Shown here piece after piece: positions 1 to 9,217 of a stretch of DNA of 64,000 nucleotides. The stretch's first letter is position 1; every line of letters begins with the position of its first letter. The stretch comes from Micromonospora peucetia (GTDB lineage Bacteria > Actinomycetota > Actinomycetes > Mycobacteriales > Micromonosporaceae), in contig NZ_FMIC01000002.1 in the NCBI RefSeq assembly GCF_900091625.1, positions 6,944,001 to 7,008,000 of the forward strand, given 5' to 3'. The position numbers were made by a program, and so were the translations under genes. Below the pieces are notes generated by a model. That model searched no databases, had not been told where the DNA came from, and worked only from the letters and a program-made list of their open reading frames with translations.

Positions 1-156
1 GGCGCCAGCAACGCCGAGATCGCCCGCGAGCTGCACCTGGGCGAGGCGACGGTGAAGACGCACGTCAGCCGGGTGCTCGCCAAGCTGGGCCTGCGCGACC
101 GGGTGCAGGCGGTGGTCTTCGCGTACGAGCACGGGGTGGTACGGCCCGGCGGCTGA
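1..156 (+). CDS. LuxR/NarL-type response regulator, C-terminal end (partial)
   Basis: The window opens inside this gene. The 51 visible residues form the LuxR-family helix-turn-helix: an [19 protein letters not shown] stretch followed by the usual [21 protein letters not shown] tail split here as SRVLAKLGL and [12 protein letters not shown]. Such proteins bind DNA after phosphorylation of an N-terminal receiver, which lies outside the window. The frame is open from base 1 and stops at TGA 154-156. It may regulate the ABC exporter that starts 82 bases downstream, but only its position suggests that. Confidence 0.85.
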   Translation, partial: GASNAEIARELHLGEATVKTHVSRVLAKLGLRDRVQAVVFAYEHGVVRPGG

Positions 157-237
157 CCGTCCTCCGCCGGGAGGCGGACGGCACGCTCGGTCTCGGGACG
201 GACGGCGGGCCTCAGCCGACGATCTAGCGTGGACGCC

Positions 238-1131
238 GTGACCAATGTGCTCCGCCTCGACGGTGTCGACCGCAGCTTCGGCAACCGTCAGGTGCTCCAG
301 AACGTGTCCTTCGACGTGGTGGCCGGCCGGATGACCGGCTTCGTGGGCGGCAACGGCGCCGGCAAGACCACCACCATGCGAATCATCCTCGGGGTGCTCG
401 CCCCGGACGCCGGCCAGGTCACCTGGCAGGGGGCGCCGCTGACCCCCCAGGCCCGCCAGCGCTTCGGCTACATGCCGGAGGAGCGCGGTCTCTACCCGAA
501 GATGAGCGTCCGGGAGCAGGTGTCCTACCTGGGCCGGCTGCACGGGATGACCGCCGCCGCCGCGCGACGCAACACGGATGCGCTGCTGGAGCGGGTCGGG
601 CTCGCCGAGCGCGGCGACGACCTGCTGGAGACGCTGTCACTGGGCAACCAGCAGCGCGCGCAGATCGCCGCCGCCCTGGTGCACGACCCCGAGGTACTGG
701 TGCTCGACGAGCCGTTCTCCGGGCTCGACCCGCTGGCCGTGGACACGGTCGTGGCGGTCCTGCGGGAGCGGGCCGCCACCGGCGTGCCGGTGCTCTTCTC
801 CAGCCACCAGTTGGACGTCGTCGAACGACTCTGCGACGACTTGGTGATCATCAGCGGCGGCGTGATCCGCGCCGCCGGCAGCCGGGAGGAACTGCGCGCG
901 ACGTACACCGTGCCCCGCTACGAGTTGGTGGTGCAGACCGACGCCGGCTGGCTGCGGGACCAGCCCGGGGTGACCCTGGTCGACCTGGACGGTGCCCGCG
1001 CCGTGTTCGACCTCGCACCCGGCACGGACGAGCAGCCGGTGCTGCACGCGGCGCTGGCCCGCGGCCCGGTCCGCGCGTTCCGCCCGGTCAGCCCGTCTCT
1101 CACCGAGATCTTCCGAGAGGTCGCCCAGTGA
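238..1131 (+). CDS. ABC transporter ATP-binding protein (NatA-like)
   Basis: ATPase subunit of an ABC-2 exporter. Seen in the 297-residue product: Walker A GGNGAGKTT (about residues 37-45), Q-loop region YMPEERGLYP, a degenerate signature LSLGNQQ in place of LSGGQ (about 133-139), Walker B VLVLDEP (about 153-159) and the H-loop SSH. The LSLGNQQ form is typical of NatA/YhaQ-type ATPases. GTG 238 is chosen over the in-frame GTG 229 because a TAGCGT -10 box at 225-230 lies 7 bases before it, the spacing of a leaderless transcript. The stop overlaps the start of the permease (GTGA), so the two are translationally coupled. Substrate unknown; Na+ or a drug/peptide are the usual possibilities for this family. 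Confidence 0.88.
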   Translation: MTNVLRLDGVDRSFGNRQVLQNVSFDVVAGRMTGFVGGNGAGKTTTMRIILGVLAPDAGQVTWQGAPLTPQARQRFGYMPEERGLYPKMSVREQVSYLGRLHGMTAAAARRNTDALLERVGLAERGDDLLETLSLGNQQRAQIAAALVHDPEVLVLDEPFSGLDPLAVDTVVAVLRERAATGVPVLFSSHQLDVVERLCDDLVIISGGVIRAAGSREELRATYTVPRYELVVQTDAGWLRDQPGVTLVDLDGARAVFDLAPGTDEQPVLHAALARGPVRAFRPVSPSLTEIFREVAQ

Positions 1132-2189
1132 ACACCGTCCAGGCCACCCGACTCGTCGCCGCCCGGCAGATCCGGGTCACGCTGCGCGACCGGACCTTCC
1201 TCTTCAGCACCCTGTTCTTCCTGCTGATCGCCGCCGCCGCGACCATCCTCCCGCCGATGCTCTCCGGCGGGCCGTCCAGTGTGGCGGTCACCGAGGCGGC
1301 GGCCGGCCCGCTGCGTGCGGCGGGGCTGGAGGTGCGTACGGTCCCCGACGACCGCGCCGCCGAGCAGGCCGTACGCGACGGCGACGTCGACGCGGCGGTG
1401 GTCTCCGGGCCGGTGGTGCTGGCCATGGACGAGGCCCCCGACGACGTGGTGACGGCACTGAGCACGCAGCCCACGCTGCGGCTGCTGGATCCCGACGCGC
1501 TGGACCCGATGCTGGCCTTCCTGGTGCCGTTCGTCTTCGCGTTCATCTTCTTCATCACCTCGCAGATCTTCGGCCTGCAGATCGCGCAGAGCATCGTCGA
1601 GGAGAAGCAGACCCGGATCGTGGAGATCCTGGTGGCCGCAGTGCCGGTACGGGCGTTGCTGGCCGGCAAGATCATCGCCGGCACGGCGTTGGCCTTCGGG
1701 CAGATCGCCCTGATCGCCCTCGTCGCCGTGGTCGGTGTGCAGTTCGGCGACAACGGCGAGCTGCTCTCACTGCTGGCCCCGGCGATCGGCTGGTTCCTGC
1801 CGTTCTTCCTGCTCGGCTTCGTGCTGCTCGCCGCCATGTGGGCGGCGGCCGGGGCACTGGTCAACCGCCAGGAGGACATCAGCGCCGTGTCGACGCCCGT
1901 GCAGCTCGCGGTCATGCTGCCGTTCTTCGCGGTGAGCTTCCTCAGCGACAACGCGACGGCCATGAAGGTGCTGTCCTACGTGCCGTTCTCCGCGCCGACG
2001 GCGATGCCGTTGCGGCTGTTCAACGGGGACGCGGCCGGCTGGGAGCCGCTGGTGTCGCTGGCCCTGCTGCTGGTCGCCGCCGCCGCGTTCGTGGTCGCCG
2101 GAGCCCGCGTGTACGAGGGCTCGCTGCTGCGTACCAACGGTCGCACCTCGGTCCGGGCGGCGTGGCGGTCGCGCGAGACGCTGGGCTGA
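1128..2189 (+). CDS. ABC-2 type transporter permease (NatB-like)
   Basis: Membrane partner of the preceding ATPase, 353 residues. A first membrane segment lies near residues 25-45 (FLFSTLFFLLIAAAATIL), followed by a roughly 100-residue extracytoplasmic region and then five or six hydrophobic segments. The EEKQTRIVEILVAAVPVRALLAGKI-type motif after the second segment (EEKQTRIVEIL and VRALLAGKI) is typical of NatB/YhaP-type permeases. GTG 1128 overlaps the ATPase stop by four bases. A strong hairpin follows at 2201-2225, so the pair looks like a complete two-gene operon. Confidence 0.85.
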   Translation: MNTVQATRLVAARQIRVTLRDRTFLFSTLFFLLIAAAATILPPMLSGGPSSVAVTEAAAGPLRAAGLEVRTVPDDRAAEQAVRDGDVDAAVVSGPVVLAMDEAPDDVVTALSTQPTLRLLDPDALDPMLAFLVPFVFAFIFFITSQIFGLQIAQSIVEEKQTRIVEILVAAVPVRALLAGKIIAGTALAFGQIALIALVAVVGVQFGDNGELLSLLAPAIGWFLPFFLLGFVLLAAMWAAAGALVNRQEDISAVSTPVQLAVMLPFFAVSFLSDNATAMKVLSYVPFSAPTAMPLRLFNGDAAGWEPLVSLALLLVAAAAFVVAGARVYEGSLLRTNGRTSVRAAWRSRETLG

Positions 2190-2200
2190 ACGACAGGCCG

Positions 2201-2225
2201 CCCGGCACGCCCCCGGCGTGCCGGG
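2201..2225. terminator. Hairpin terminator between convergent genes
   Basis: Perfect 11-bp stem (CCCGGCACGCC with GGCGTGCCGGG) and a 3-base loop, between the ends of the ABC permease and the DUF402 gene. Likely bidirectional. No U-tract, as is common in actinomycetes. Confidence 0.7.
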
Positions 2226-2255
2226 CACCGTCCCTGCGGTCAGGCTTCCCGGCGG

Positions 2256-2918
2256 TCAGCGGGCCGGCGGGACGGTGTCCCAGCCGGGTGGCAGGGCCGG
2301 CACCGGCCAGGCCAGGTCCGGCCGCCAGGCCGACCACGCCTCGTCCCACCAGCGCTGCCCCGCGTCCAGCAGGGCGGCGATCCGGTCGCCCTCGGCCCGG
2401 ATCGCGTCGGCCATCCCCGGGTAGCGCCCCTCTTCCAGGCGCTGGGCGAACATCTCCACGTCCTTCCAGGCGTAGCGGTCGTCGTCGGCTCCCCACCAGA
2501 GGTCCAGCTCGTGGTCGAGGGTGTCCACCCCGATCGGCGTACGCCGCAACGGCTCCTGGAGGTTGAAGTACCACCCGGCGAAGGCCCGCTCCGGCCCGGT
2601 CCAGAAGACATCGACGGAGTGCGCCTCGCCCGGGCGGTGCAGCATCAGCTTGCCGTGCCCGCTCCACGCCCGATGCCCGGCGACCTGCCACGGGTGCCGC
2701 CCGCACGGGAACCGGCCGGTCTCGGGGAAGCCGAACTCCGCGCCCGGGGGCAGGTAGAGCACGAGCAGGTCCGGCGAATCCTCGACGCAGATCGTCGGGC
2801 AGCCGAACCACACCTCGTCGCGCAGGATCTCGCGCCGGACGACCACCTCGCCGGGCGCGAACCGGCGCCCCTCGCCCGCCCCACCACCGCTTCGCCCCAC
2901 CCCGTCCGGATGATCCAC
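2256..2918 (-). CDS. DUF402 domain-containing protein
   Basis: A 220-residue soluble protein whose central part (GKLMLHRPGEAHSVDVFWTG through GWYFNLQEPLRRT to YAWKDVEMFAQR split across the domain) matches the DUF402 family, with its conserved WYFNLQ and ELDLWW motifs. Family members include nucleoside tri/diphosphatases and FAU-1-like RNA-binding proteins, so a nucleotide or RNA phosphatase role is possible but not shown. GTG 2918 lies 6 bases after a TAGGCT -10 box on the minus strand (2925-2930), which suggests a leaderless message and settles the start. It is a stand-alone gene between two terminators. Confidence 0.8.
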   Translation of the reverse strand: MDHPDGVGRSGGGAGEGRRFAPGEVVVRREILRDEVWFGCPTICVEDSPDLLVLYLPPGAEFGFPETGRFPCGRHPWQVAGHRAWSGHGKLMLHRPGEAHSVDVFWTGPERAFAGWYFNLQEPLRRTPIGVDTLDHELDLWWGADDDRYAWKDVEMFAQRLEEGRYPGMADAIRAEGDRIAALLDAGQRWWDEAWSAWRPDLAWPVPALPPGWDTVPPAR

Positions 2919-3029
2919 TCTCGCAGCCTAGCGAGCGCCGGGCGGCCTGCCCGCGCACGACGAGCCCATGCCTCCGTCCGGGTCAGTCACATGTCGGACA
3001 GGTACGCCGCGTCCCTACGATGTGGACCG

Positions 3030-3092
3030 ATGCGACTGAGAATCCGGGCCGGGATGACGGGCGCAGCCGGAGGACGGGCCCGGCGACGGTAG
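3030..3092 (+). CDS. Possible 20-residue leaderless small ORF
   Basis: ATG 3030 starts a very short basic peptide (MRLRIRAGMTGAAGGRARRR). A TACGAT box at 3016-3021 lies 8 bases before it, resembling the leaderless promoters elsewhere in the window, and its stop directly abuts the hairpin at 3093-3131. Arginine-rich composition is also what random GC-rich DNA gives, so this may be a non-coding transcript or chance. Confidence 0.18.
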   Translation: MRLRIRAGMTGAAGGRARRR

Positions 3093-3131
3093 CCGGTTCC
3101 CCGCCCACCGCATCCGGCGACGGGGAACCGG
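3093..3131. terminator. Hairpin terminator downstream of yebC
   Basis: Perfect 11-bp stem CCGGTTCCCCG/CGGGGAACCGG with a 17-base loop, 17 bases past the yebC stop on the minus strand. It would also end any plus-strand transcript from 3030. Confidence 0.65.
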
Positions 3132-3147
3132 GCAGAGGCCCGTCGGG

Positions 3148-3897
3148 TCAGCCGACGGCCTCCATCACCTCGTCACTGACGTCGAAGTTCGCGTAGACGT
3201 TCTGCACGTCGTCGCAGTCTTCCAGGACGTCGATCAGCTTGAAGATCTTGCGGGCGCCGTCCTCGTCGAGGGGGACGTTCATGCTCGGGATCAGCGACGA
3301 CTCGGCCGATTCGTACTCGATGCCGGCGTCCTGAAGGGCGGTGCGGACCGCGATCAGGTCGGTCGGCTCGGAGACCACCTCGAACGCCTCGCCCAGGTCG
3401 TTGACCTCCTCGGCGCCGGCGTCGAGGACCGACATCATCACGTCGTCCTCGGTGGTGTCGGCCTTGGGGACGATCACCACGCCCTTGCGGGAGAACATGT
3501 ACGACACCGAGCCCGCGTCGGCGAGCGAGCCGCCGTTGCGGGTCAGCGCGGTGCGCACCTCGGTCGCCGCGCGGTTACGGTTGTCGGTGAGGCACTCGAT
3601 CAGCATCGCCACGCCGTTCGGGCCGTAGCCCTCGTACATGATGGTCTGCCAGTCGGCGCCGCCCGCCTCCAGACCAGAGCCGCGCTTGACGGCGCGGTCG
3701 ATGTTGTCGTTCGGGACCGAGTTCTTCTTCGCCTTCTGGATGGCGTCGTAGAGCGTCGGGTTTCCGGCCGGGTCGCCACCGCCGGTCCGCGCGGCGACCT
3801 CGACGTTCTTGATCAGCTTGGCGAACATCTTGCCGCGCTTGGCGTCGATGACCGCCTTCTTGTGCTTGGTCGTCGCCCACTTTGAGTGGCCGGACAT
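3148..3897 (-). CDS. yebC: YebC/PmpR family protein
   Basis: 249 residues, full length for the family. The N-terminus [20 protein letters not shown] is the hallmark of YebC, followed by the conserved [22 protein letters not shown] and [19 protein letters not shown] segments. YebC1-type members regulate transcription; YebC2-type members help ribosomes at proline-rich stretches. Which applies here cannot be read from sequence. ATG 3897 is preceded by GGAGG with good spacing. It lies 244 bases downstream of pdxT, the same order (pdxS-pdxT-yebC) seen in mycobacteria. Confidence 0.95.
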   Translation of the reverse strand: MSGHSKWATTKHKKAVIDAKRGKMFAKLIKNVEVAARTGGGDPAGNPTLYDAIQKAKKNSVPNDNIDRAVKRGSGLEAGGADWQTIMYEGYGPNGVAMLIECLTDNRNRAATEVRTALTRNGGSLADAGSVSYMFSRKGVVIVPKADTTEDDVMMSVLDAGAEEVNDLGEAFEVVSEPTDLIAVRTALQDAGIEYESAESSLIPSMNVPLDEDGARKIFKLIDVLEDCDDVQNVYANFDVSDEVMEAVG

Positions 3898-4141
3898 CTG
3901 TTACCTCCGTTGCTACCCGCCGGCTGCATCGACCGCACCGCGCACGCCCCGCTCCCGCCGGCGCCCGCGGTGGTGCCGGTCAGCCCTGCCGGAAGCCGTG
4001 GACGGGCAGCTGGCCCCGCCGAATCTCGGCAATCCTACCGACGCCCGGCGGGTCGCTGTGCACCGCGCCGCGCCCCGCCGCCCCGCCCCACCCGCCCGGA
4101 AAGGGACAGACGGGACGAAGCGACGGCAGGGTCGTGGCCGC

Positions 4142-4750
4142 TCAACGGGCCGCGCGGACCAGCTCCACGAAGTACGCGTGCACCCGCGCGTCGCCGGTCA
4201 ACTCCGGGTGGAACGAGGTGGCCAGCAGGTTGCCCTGCCGCACCGCCACGATCCGGCCGGCCGCCGGGCCCTCGGTCACCGTGCCGAGCACCTCGACGCC
4301 GTCGCCGACCCGCTCGACCCACGGCGCCCGGATGAACACCGCGTGGAACGGTCCGCCCCCGACGCCGGTGATCCCCACCGACGCCTCGAACGAGTCGACC
4401 TGCCGGCCGAACGCGTTGCGCCGCACGGTCATCTCGATGCCGGCGAAGCCGCGCTGGTCGGGACGGCCGTCGAGGACCTCGGTGGCCAGCATGATCATGC
4501 CGGCGCAGGAGCCGTAGACCGGCATCCCGTCGGCGATGCGCTTGTCGATCGGCTCGCGCATCTCGAAGATGTCGGCGAGCTTGCTGATCGTGGTGGACTC
4601 GCCGCCGGGGATGACCAGCCCGTCCACCGCGTCCAACTCCTGCACACGGCGTACCGGGCGGGCGTCCGCGCCGGCCGCCGCCAGCGCGGCGACGTGCTCG
4701 CGGACGTCCCCCTGGAGGGCGAGCACGCCGATCACGGGTGCGTCGCTCAT
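4142..4750 (-). CDS. pdxT: Pyridoxal 5'-phosphate synthase glutaminase subunit PdxT
   Basis: Class I glutamine amidotransferase of the ribose-5-phosphate dependent vitamin B6 pathway; it hydrolyses glutamine and channels ammonia to PdxS. The 202-residue product carries [14 protein letters not shown] at the N-terminus, the PGGEST oxyanion motif, the nucleophile cysteine in GSCAGMIML and the His/Glu pair in SFHPELT. ATG 4750 follows an AAGGAG ribosome binding site. It is separated from pdxS by 78 bases that hold an inverted repeat element (4774-4822). Confidence 0.96.
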   Translation of the reverse strand: MSDAPVIGVLALQGDVREHVAALAAAGADARPVRRVQELDAVDGLVIPGGESTTISKLADIFEMREPIDKRIADGMPVYGSCAGMIMLATEVLDGRPDQRGFAGIEMTVRRNAFGRQVDSFEASVGITGVGGGPFHAVFIRAPWVERVGDGVEVLGTVTEGPAAGRIVAVRQGNLLATSFHPELTGDARVHAYFVELVRAAR

Positions 4751-4773
4751 CTGCCGCTCCTTTCCTGGACGTC

Positions 4774-4822
4774 GGGAAGGGCACCTTCCGCTACCTCAAG
4801 CGTCAGGAAGGGTGCCCTTCCC
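4774..4822. repeat. Dispersed inverted repeat element, copy 1
   Basis: Imperfect palindrome in the pdxS-pdxT gap. The outer 12 bp are perfectly inverted (GGGAAGGGCACC at 4774-4785, GGTGCCCTTCCC at 4811-4822) around a centre of 25 bases. A related element, sharing GGAAGGGCACCTTCC, lies at 17889-17940. It may work as a weak terminator or mRNA-stability hairpin inside the operon. Confidence 0.7.
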
Positions 4823-4828
4823 TACCGC

Positions 4829-5746
4829 TCACCAGCCGCGTTCGGCCAGGCGGTGCGGCTGCGGGATCTCGTCGACGTTGATGCCGACCATCGCCTCGCC
4901 CAGACCCCGGGAGACCTTCGCCAGCACCTCCGGGTCGTCGTGGAAGGTGGTGGCCTTCACGATCGCGGCGGCGCGCTGCGCCGGGTTGCCGGCCTTGAAG
5001 ATGCCGGAGCCGACGAAGACGCCCTCGGCGCCGAGCTGCATCATCATCGCGGCGTCGGCCGGGGTGGCGATCCCACCGGCGGTGAACAGCACCACCGGCA
5101 GCTTGCCGCTCTCGGCGACCTCCTTGACCAGCTCGTACGGCGCCTGGAGCTCCTTGGCGGCCACGTACAGCTCGTCGGCCGGCAGCGAGCCGAGACGGCC
5201 GATCTCCTGGCGGATCTTGCGCATGTGGGTGGTGGCGTTGGAGACGTCACCGGTGCCGGCCTCGCCCTTGGAGCGGATCATGGCCGCGCCCTCGGTGATC
5301 CGGCGCAGGGCCTCGCCGAGGTTGGTCGCGCCACAGACGAAGGGGACGGTGAAGGCCCACTTGTCGATGTGGTTGGCGTAGTCGGCCGGGGTCAGCACCT
5401 CGGACTCGTCGACGTAGTCGACGCCGAGCGCCTGGAGGATCCGGGCCTCCACGAAGTGGCCGATCCGGGCCTTGGCCATGACCGGGATGGAGACGGCGTT
5501 GATGATGCCGTCGATCATGTCGGGGTCGCTCATCCGGGACACCCCGCCCTGGGCACGGATGTCGGCGGGCACCCGCTCGAGCGCCATCACCGCGACGGCG
5601 CCGGCATCCTCGGCGATCTTGGCCTGCTCGGCGTTGACCACGTCCATGATCACGCCGCCCTTGAGCATCTCGGCCATGCCGCGCTTGACGCGGGCGGTGC
5701 CGGTGACGGGGCTGGCGGTGGCGTTCTGGGCAGTGGTTTCGGGCAC
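4829..5746 (-). CDS. pdxS: Pyridoxal 5'-phosphate synthase lyase subunit PdxS
   Basis: Forms PLP from ribulose/ribose 5-phosphate, glyceraldehyde 3-phosphate and ammonia from PdxT. The (beta/alpha)8 protein of 305 residues shows the family motifs [33 protein letters not shown] with its Schiff-base lysine, [14 protein letters not shown] and the phosphate-binding [20 protein letters not shown] 5746 has a GAGGAG ribosome binding site 9 bases before it. A TAGCAT box about 45 bases further upstream could be its promoter. It is first of the pdxS-pdxT pair and probably expressed separately from the PIM genes. Confidence 0.96.
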   Translation of the reverse strand: MPETTAQNATASPVTGTARVKRGMAEMLKGGVIMDVVNAEQAKIAEDAGAVAVMALERVPADIRAQGGVSRMSDPDMIDGIINAVSIPVMAKARIGHFVEARILQALGVDYVDESEVLTPADYANHIDKWAFTVPFVCGATNLGEALRRITEGAAMIRSKGEAGTGDVSNATTHMRKIRQEIGRLGSLPADELYVAAKELQAPYELVKEVAESGKLPVVLFTAGGIATPADAAMMMQLGAEGVFVGSGIFKAGNPAQRAAAIVKATTFHDDPEVLAKVSRGLGEAMVGINVDEIPQPHRLAERGW

Positions 5747-5925
5747 GGGTTATCGCTCCTCGAACGGGCTCGGGGGGTGGCTGCGGAAAATGCTACGACG
5801 GTCCCAACGCCGATCCGACAGCCAATCAGGCCAACGGTGGCCTGCACTGTGGCAGTCGTCACCGGCCCCGCCGCCCCGGGATTCCAAACGTCCCCGCGAG
5901 CACGTCCTGTCCGGTTTCGCCCCGG

Positions 5926-6429
5926 TCAGCCGGCGGGAACGTCGGCCGGCACCGTCAGGGTGGGATCGTCGATGTCGAAGTAACGCGGCCACGGACGCCG
6001 GCTCCCCATCCGCAACAGCCGCACCAACACCCGGCCGCGCGCCGAACGGGCGTCCCGGACCAGGTCCGTGTGCACCTGGCGGGCCAGGGCGAGCCGCCGG
6101 CTGGCGGCGATCACCGCGTCGCAGTCCGGATCCGTCGGGTCCAGCTCCACCGCCCGCAACTGGCGGGTGAGGTCGTTCTCGGCTGCCTCCCGCTCGTCCG
6201 GCTCGGCGTCCAGCGCGATCCGCGCCGCCGCGTACAGCTCGACGCCGAAGCGGCGCTCGGCCAGGACCGCGGCGGCCGCCCCCCGACGCAGCAGGTGGGC
6301 CTCCAGGGCGCGGGCCGCCAGCTCCGCCCGGGCGTGCAACCGGCCGACCCGGCCGGCGGTCCAGACGAGGTACGCCGCGACCAGCCCGACGACCAGGGCC
6401 GCGAGCACCACCCACCACATGCGCGACAT
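5926..6429 (-). CDS. Membrane-anchored hypothetical protein downstream of pimA
   Basis: 167 residues with one N-terminal membrane segment (WWVVLAALVVGLVAAYLVW, about residues 5-23) and a cytoplasmic, mainly helical, alanine- and arginine-rich remainder ending in a short PRYFDIDDPTLTVP tail. The layout resembles LemA-like anchored helical proteins but no family motif is clear. It starts 3 bases after the pimA stop, so it is co-expressed with the PIM genes and may help organise them at the membrane. Function unknown. Confidence 0.75.
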   Translation of the reverse strand: MSRMWWVVLAALVVGLVAAYLVWTAGRVGRLHARAELAARALEAHLLRRGAAAAVLAERRFGVELYAAARIALDAEPDEREAAENDLTRQLRAVELDPTDPDCDAVIAASRRLALARQVHTDLVRDARSARGRVLVRLLRMGSRRPWPRYFDIDDPTLTVPADVPAG

Positions 6430-6432
6430 CGT

Positions 6433-7593
6433 CTAGTCCAGCCCCACCCATTCGGTGTCCATGACCCGCCCGTCGGTGGCCTCGATCGCCGCCGCGTACA
6501 CCTCCAGCACCCGCCGGGCGACCACGGGCCAGTCGAAGGTGCCCACCACCTGGTCACCGCAGTCGGTCAGCGCGGCCCGGCCGTCGGGGTCGTCGAGCAG
6601 GTCGGCCAGGGCGGTACGCAGCGCTGCCGGGTCCCCGGTCGGGAACAGCCGGCCGGCCCGGCCGCCGTCGAGCACGCGGCGGAACGCGTCGAGATCGCTG
6701 GCGACGACGGTCGTGCCCGCCGCGAGCGCCTCGGTGAGGATCATGCCGAAGGACTCACCGCCGGTGTTCGGTGCCACGTAGAGGTGCACGCTGCGCAGCA
6801 TCCGCGCCTTGTCCTCCTCGGAGACCAGCCCGAGGAAGGTCACCTGGTCACGCAGGTCGGCCGGGAACCGCCCGAACAGGTCGTCCGCGTCGCCGGGGCC
6901 CGCCACCAGCAGCCGCAGGCCGGGCCGCTGCCGGGCCAGCTCCACGAAGGCGTCCCGCAGGATCGGGAAGCCCTTGCGGGCCTCCGTGAAGCGGCCGAGA
7001 AAACCGATCGCGCCGTCCGTGCCCGGCGGGCACTCCCCAGGCCAGCCCGGCAGGGGCCGCGCGTGACTGAACTTCGCGACGGCCACCCCGTTCGGAATCT
7101 CCACCGCGCCGCCGTCCATGTGCTCGACCTGCACCTTGCGGGCCAGCGCGCTGACCGCGATCCGGGCGGTGATCCGCTCCAGCACGATCTGGAGCACGCC
7201 CTGCGCGGCGGCCAACGCCCGTGACCGGGTCATCGCCGTGTGGAAGGTCGCCACCACCGGGCCACGGGCGGAGAGCACGGCCAGCAGCGACAGGCTCAGG
7301 GTCAGCGGCTCGTGCACGTGCAGCACGTCGAACTCGCCCCGGATGATCCAACGTCGCACCCGCGCGGTGGAGACCGGGCCGAAGGCGATCCGGGCCACCG
7401 AGCCGTTGTACGGCAGCGGCACGGCCCGCCCCGCCGGCACCACGTACGGCGGCAGCGGGGAGTCCTCGTCGGCCGGAGCGAGCACGCTCACCTCGTGCCC
7501 GAGCCCGATCAACGCCTCGGCGAGATCCATGACGTGGTTCTGCACCCCACCGGGCACGTCGAAGGAGTACGGGCACACGATGCCGATGCGCAC
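6433..7593 (-). CDS. pimA: Phosphatidyl-myo-inositol alpha-mannosyltransferase PimA
   Basis: GT4-family (GT-B fold) enzyme that moves mannose from GDP-mannose to the 2-position of phosphatidyl-inositol, the first committed PIM step at the inner face of the membrane. The 386-residue product has the PimA N-terminus MRIGIVCPYSFDVPGGVQNHV with the glycine loop that binds the inositol phosphate, HVHEPLTLSLS, and the donor-binding region GFLGRFTEARKGFPIL through NTGGESFGMILTEALAAGT (E-x7-E). GTG 7593 lies 3 bases after the acyltransferase stop. Operon order pgsA-acyltransferase-pimA is conserved in PIM-making actinobacteria. Confidence 0.95.
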   Translation of the reverse strand: MRIGIVCPYSFDVPGGVQNHVMDLAEALIGLGHEVSVLAPADEDSPLPPYVVPAGRAVPLPYNGSVARIAFGPVSTARVRRWIIRGEFDVLHVHEPLTLSLSLLAVLSARGPVVATFHTAMTRSRALAAAQGVLQIVLERITARIAVSALARKVQVEHMDGGAVEIPNGVAVAKFSHARPLPGWPGECPPGTDGAIGFLGRFTEARKGFPILRDAFVELARQRPGLRLLVAGPGDADDLFGRFPADLRDQVTFLGLVSEEDKARMLRSVHLYVAPNTGGESFGMILTEALAAGTTVVASDLDAFRRVLDGGRAGRLFPTGDPAALRTALADLLDDPDGRAALTDCGDQVVGTFDWPVVARRVLEVYAAAIEATDGRVMDTEWVGLD

Positions 7594-7596
7594 GCC

Positions 7597-8541
7597 TCAA
7601 CGCCTCTCGTTCGCGATCCCGGCAGCCGGGGAGGGTGAGGCCGCGCCGCCACCCGTGCCGTGCTGGTCCAGCCACATCCGCTGCAACATGTGCCAGTCTT
7701 CCGGATGCCGGGCGATGCCCGCCGCCAGACCGTCGGCGATCCGCTGGGTCAGCGACCGGACCCGCTGGTCGAGCGGGCCCTCCTCGGGGCCCGGTAGCGG
7801 CAGGGGACCCTCGATCGCCGCGCACGCCGCGTCCGGTTCGTACCACATCGAGGCGACGTAGAGGGGCGCTCCCGTGCGCAACGCGAGCAGGGCCGGCCCC
7901 GGGGGCATCCGGGTCCGGTGGCCGAAGAACTCGACCTCGACACCCCGCGCGGAGAGGTCACGGTCGGCCAGCAGCGGTACCACCGTGCCGGAGCGGACCC
8001 GGTCGACCAGCACGTCGAACGCGTTGCGGTCACCGCCGTGGGTGGGCAGGATCTCCATGCCCAGGCTCCGGCGGAAGGTGAGGAAGCGCTGGTAGACGGC
8101 CTCGGGCTTGAGCCGCTCCGCGACGGTGGTGATCGGCCAGCCGGTCGCCGCGACCCAGGCGCCGGCGGCGTCCCAGTTGCCGGCGTGCGGCAGCGCCACC
8201 ACCGCGCCCCGGCCGGCGGCCACGTCGGCGGCGAGCTTCTCCTCGCCGTCGAGCCGGAAACCGGCCAGGATCTCCGGCCGGCTGAGCGCGGGCAGCCGGA
8301 ACGCCTCCAGCCAGTACCGGGCGTACGAGCGCAGGCCGCGACGGACCAGCTCGTCGAGCTCGGCCTCCGGCAGGTCGGGGCCGACCACCCGGCGCAGGTT
8401 CGCACGCAGTCTGGCCGTACCCCCGCCGCCGCGACGGTGGGCGCGGTCGGCGCCCGCCCGGAACGCCGCGGCCGTGACGGACCGGGGCAGCGCGCGGATC
8501 ACACGCCACCCGGCGACGTAGCCGAGCTCGGTGAGGTTCAC
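7597..8541 (-). CDS. Phosphatidylinositol mannoside acyltransferase (PatA-like)
   Basis: Acylates the mannose of PIM1/PIM2. The product (about 314 residues) belongs to the HtrB/LpxL-like lysophospholipid acyltransferase family. The HxxxxD/E catalytic motif is visible as LPHAGNWDAAG, followed by the PLLADRDLSARGVEVEFFG block typical of PatA/Rv2611c. The family N-terminus NLTELGYVAGWRVIRALP suggests GTG 8541; GTG 8562 in the same frame would add seven residues. It sits between pgsA and pimA as in mycobacteria, where the acyl donor is an acyl-CoA. Confidence 0.9.
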   Translation of the reverse strand: MNLTELGYVAGWRVIRALPRSVTAAAFRAGADRAHRRGGGGTARLRANLRRVVGPDLPEAELDELVRRGLRSYARYWLEAFRLPALSRPEILAGFRLDGEEKLAADVAAGRGAVVALPHAGNWDAAGAWVAATGWPITTVAERLKPEAVYQRFLTFRRSLGMEILPTHGGDRNAFDVLVDRVRSGTVVPLLADRDLSARGVEVEFFGHRTRMPPGPALLALRTGAPLYVASMWYEPDAACAAIEGPLPLPGPEEGPLDQRVRSLTQRIADGLAAGIARHPEDWHMLQRMWLDQHGTGGGAASPSPAAGIANERR

Positions 8542-8584
8542 CGGCGCCGGCCCCCCGACCACGGCCGACCGGCGCTCGTCGCGC

Positions 8585-9217
8585 TCACCCCTGCCCGCCC
8601 GGGGTGTGCACCCGCTGGGCCTGGCGGTACACGTGGGTCATCCGCTGGCCGACCGTGAAGATCGACACGGCGGCGAGCAGCCAGAGTGAGATCTCCAGCG
8701 CCGGATCGACACCGACGCCGGTGAGCACCCCGCCGACGCCGACGATGAGCAGCCGCTCGGTGCGCTCGGCGATGCCCACGTTGCAGGTCATGCCGAGCCC
8801 CTCGGCACGGGCCTTGACGTAGGAGACCAGCCCGCCGGCCGCCAGGCAGAGCAGCGCGGCAGCGACGCCGGAATACTGGTGCTGGGTGGCCAGCCAGTAC
8901 GCCACCGCGCCGAAGACCGCGCTGTCGGCGACCCGGTCCATGCTCGAATCGAGGAATGCCCCGAACTTCGTGGACCCCCCGCTCATCCGGGCCATCGTCC
9001 CGTCGAGCAGGTCGGTGAGCGCGAAGAAGGTGACTATCAGGGCCCCGGCGACCAGATGACCGCGGGCACCGAAGCCGAGCGCACCGACGAGCACCCCGAG
9101 GGCGCCCGCCACGGTGACCGCGTTGGGAGTTACGCCTGCTCGTAGCAGACGACGTGCAACCGGCTCGACGACACGGGTCATCCCCGCGCGGGCCGTCACT
9201 TGGAAGATCTTCGCCAT
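8585..9217 (-). CDS. pgsA: Phosphatidylinositol phosphate synthase (CDP-alcohol phosphatidyltransferase)
   Basis: Makes phosphatidylinositol phosphate from CDP-diacylglycerol and inositol phosphate, the lipid on which PimA acts. The CDP-alcohol phosphotransferase signature D-G-x2-A-R-x8-G-x3-D-x3-D is present as DLLDGTMARMSGG..FGAFLDSSMDRVAD, with about six membrane segments. The reading frame is open far upstream, but the family start MAKIFQVTARAGMTRVVEPV lies at ATG 9217, giving 210 residues. A TATCGT box 9 bases before that ATG could be a near-leaderless promoter. First gene of the PIM operon. Confidence 0.93.
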   Translation of the reverse strand: MAKIFQVTARAGMTRVVEPVARRLLRAGVTPNAVTVAGALGVLVGALGFGARGHLVAGALIVTFFALTDLLDGTMARMSGGSTKFGAFLDSSMDRVADSAVFGAVAYWLATQHQYSGVAAALLCLAAGGLVSYVKARAEGLGMTCNVGIAERTERLLIVGVGGVLTGVGVDPALEISLWLLAAVSIFTVGQRMTHVYRQAQRVHTPGGQG

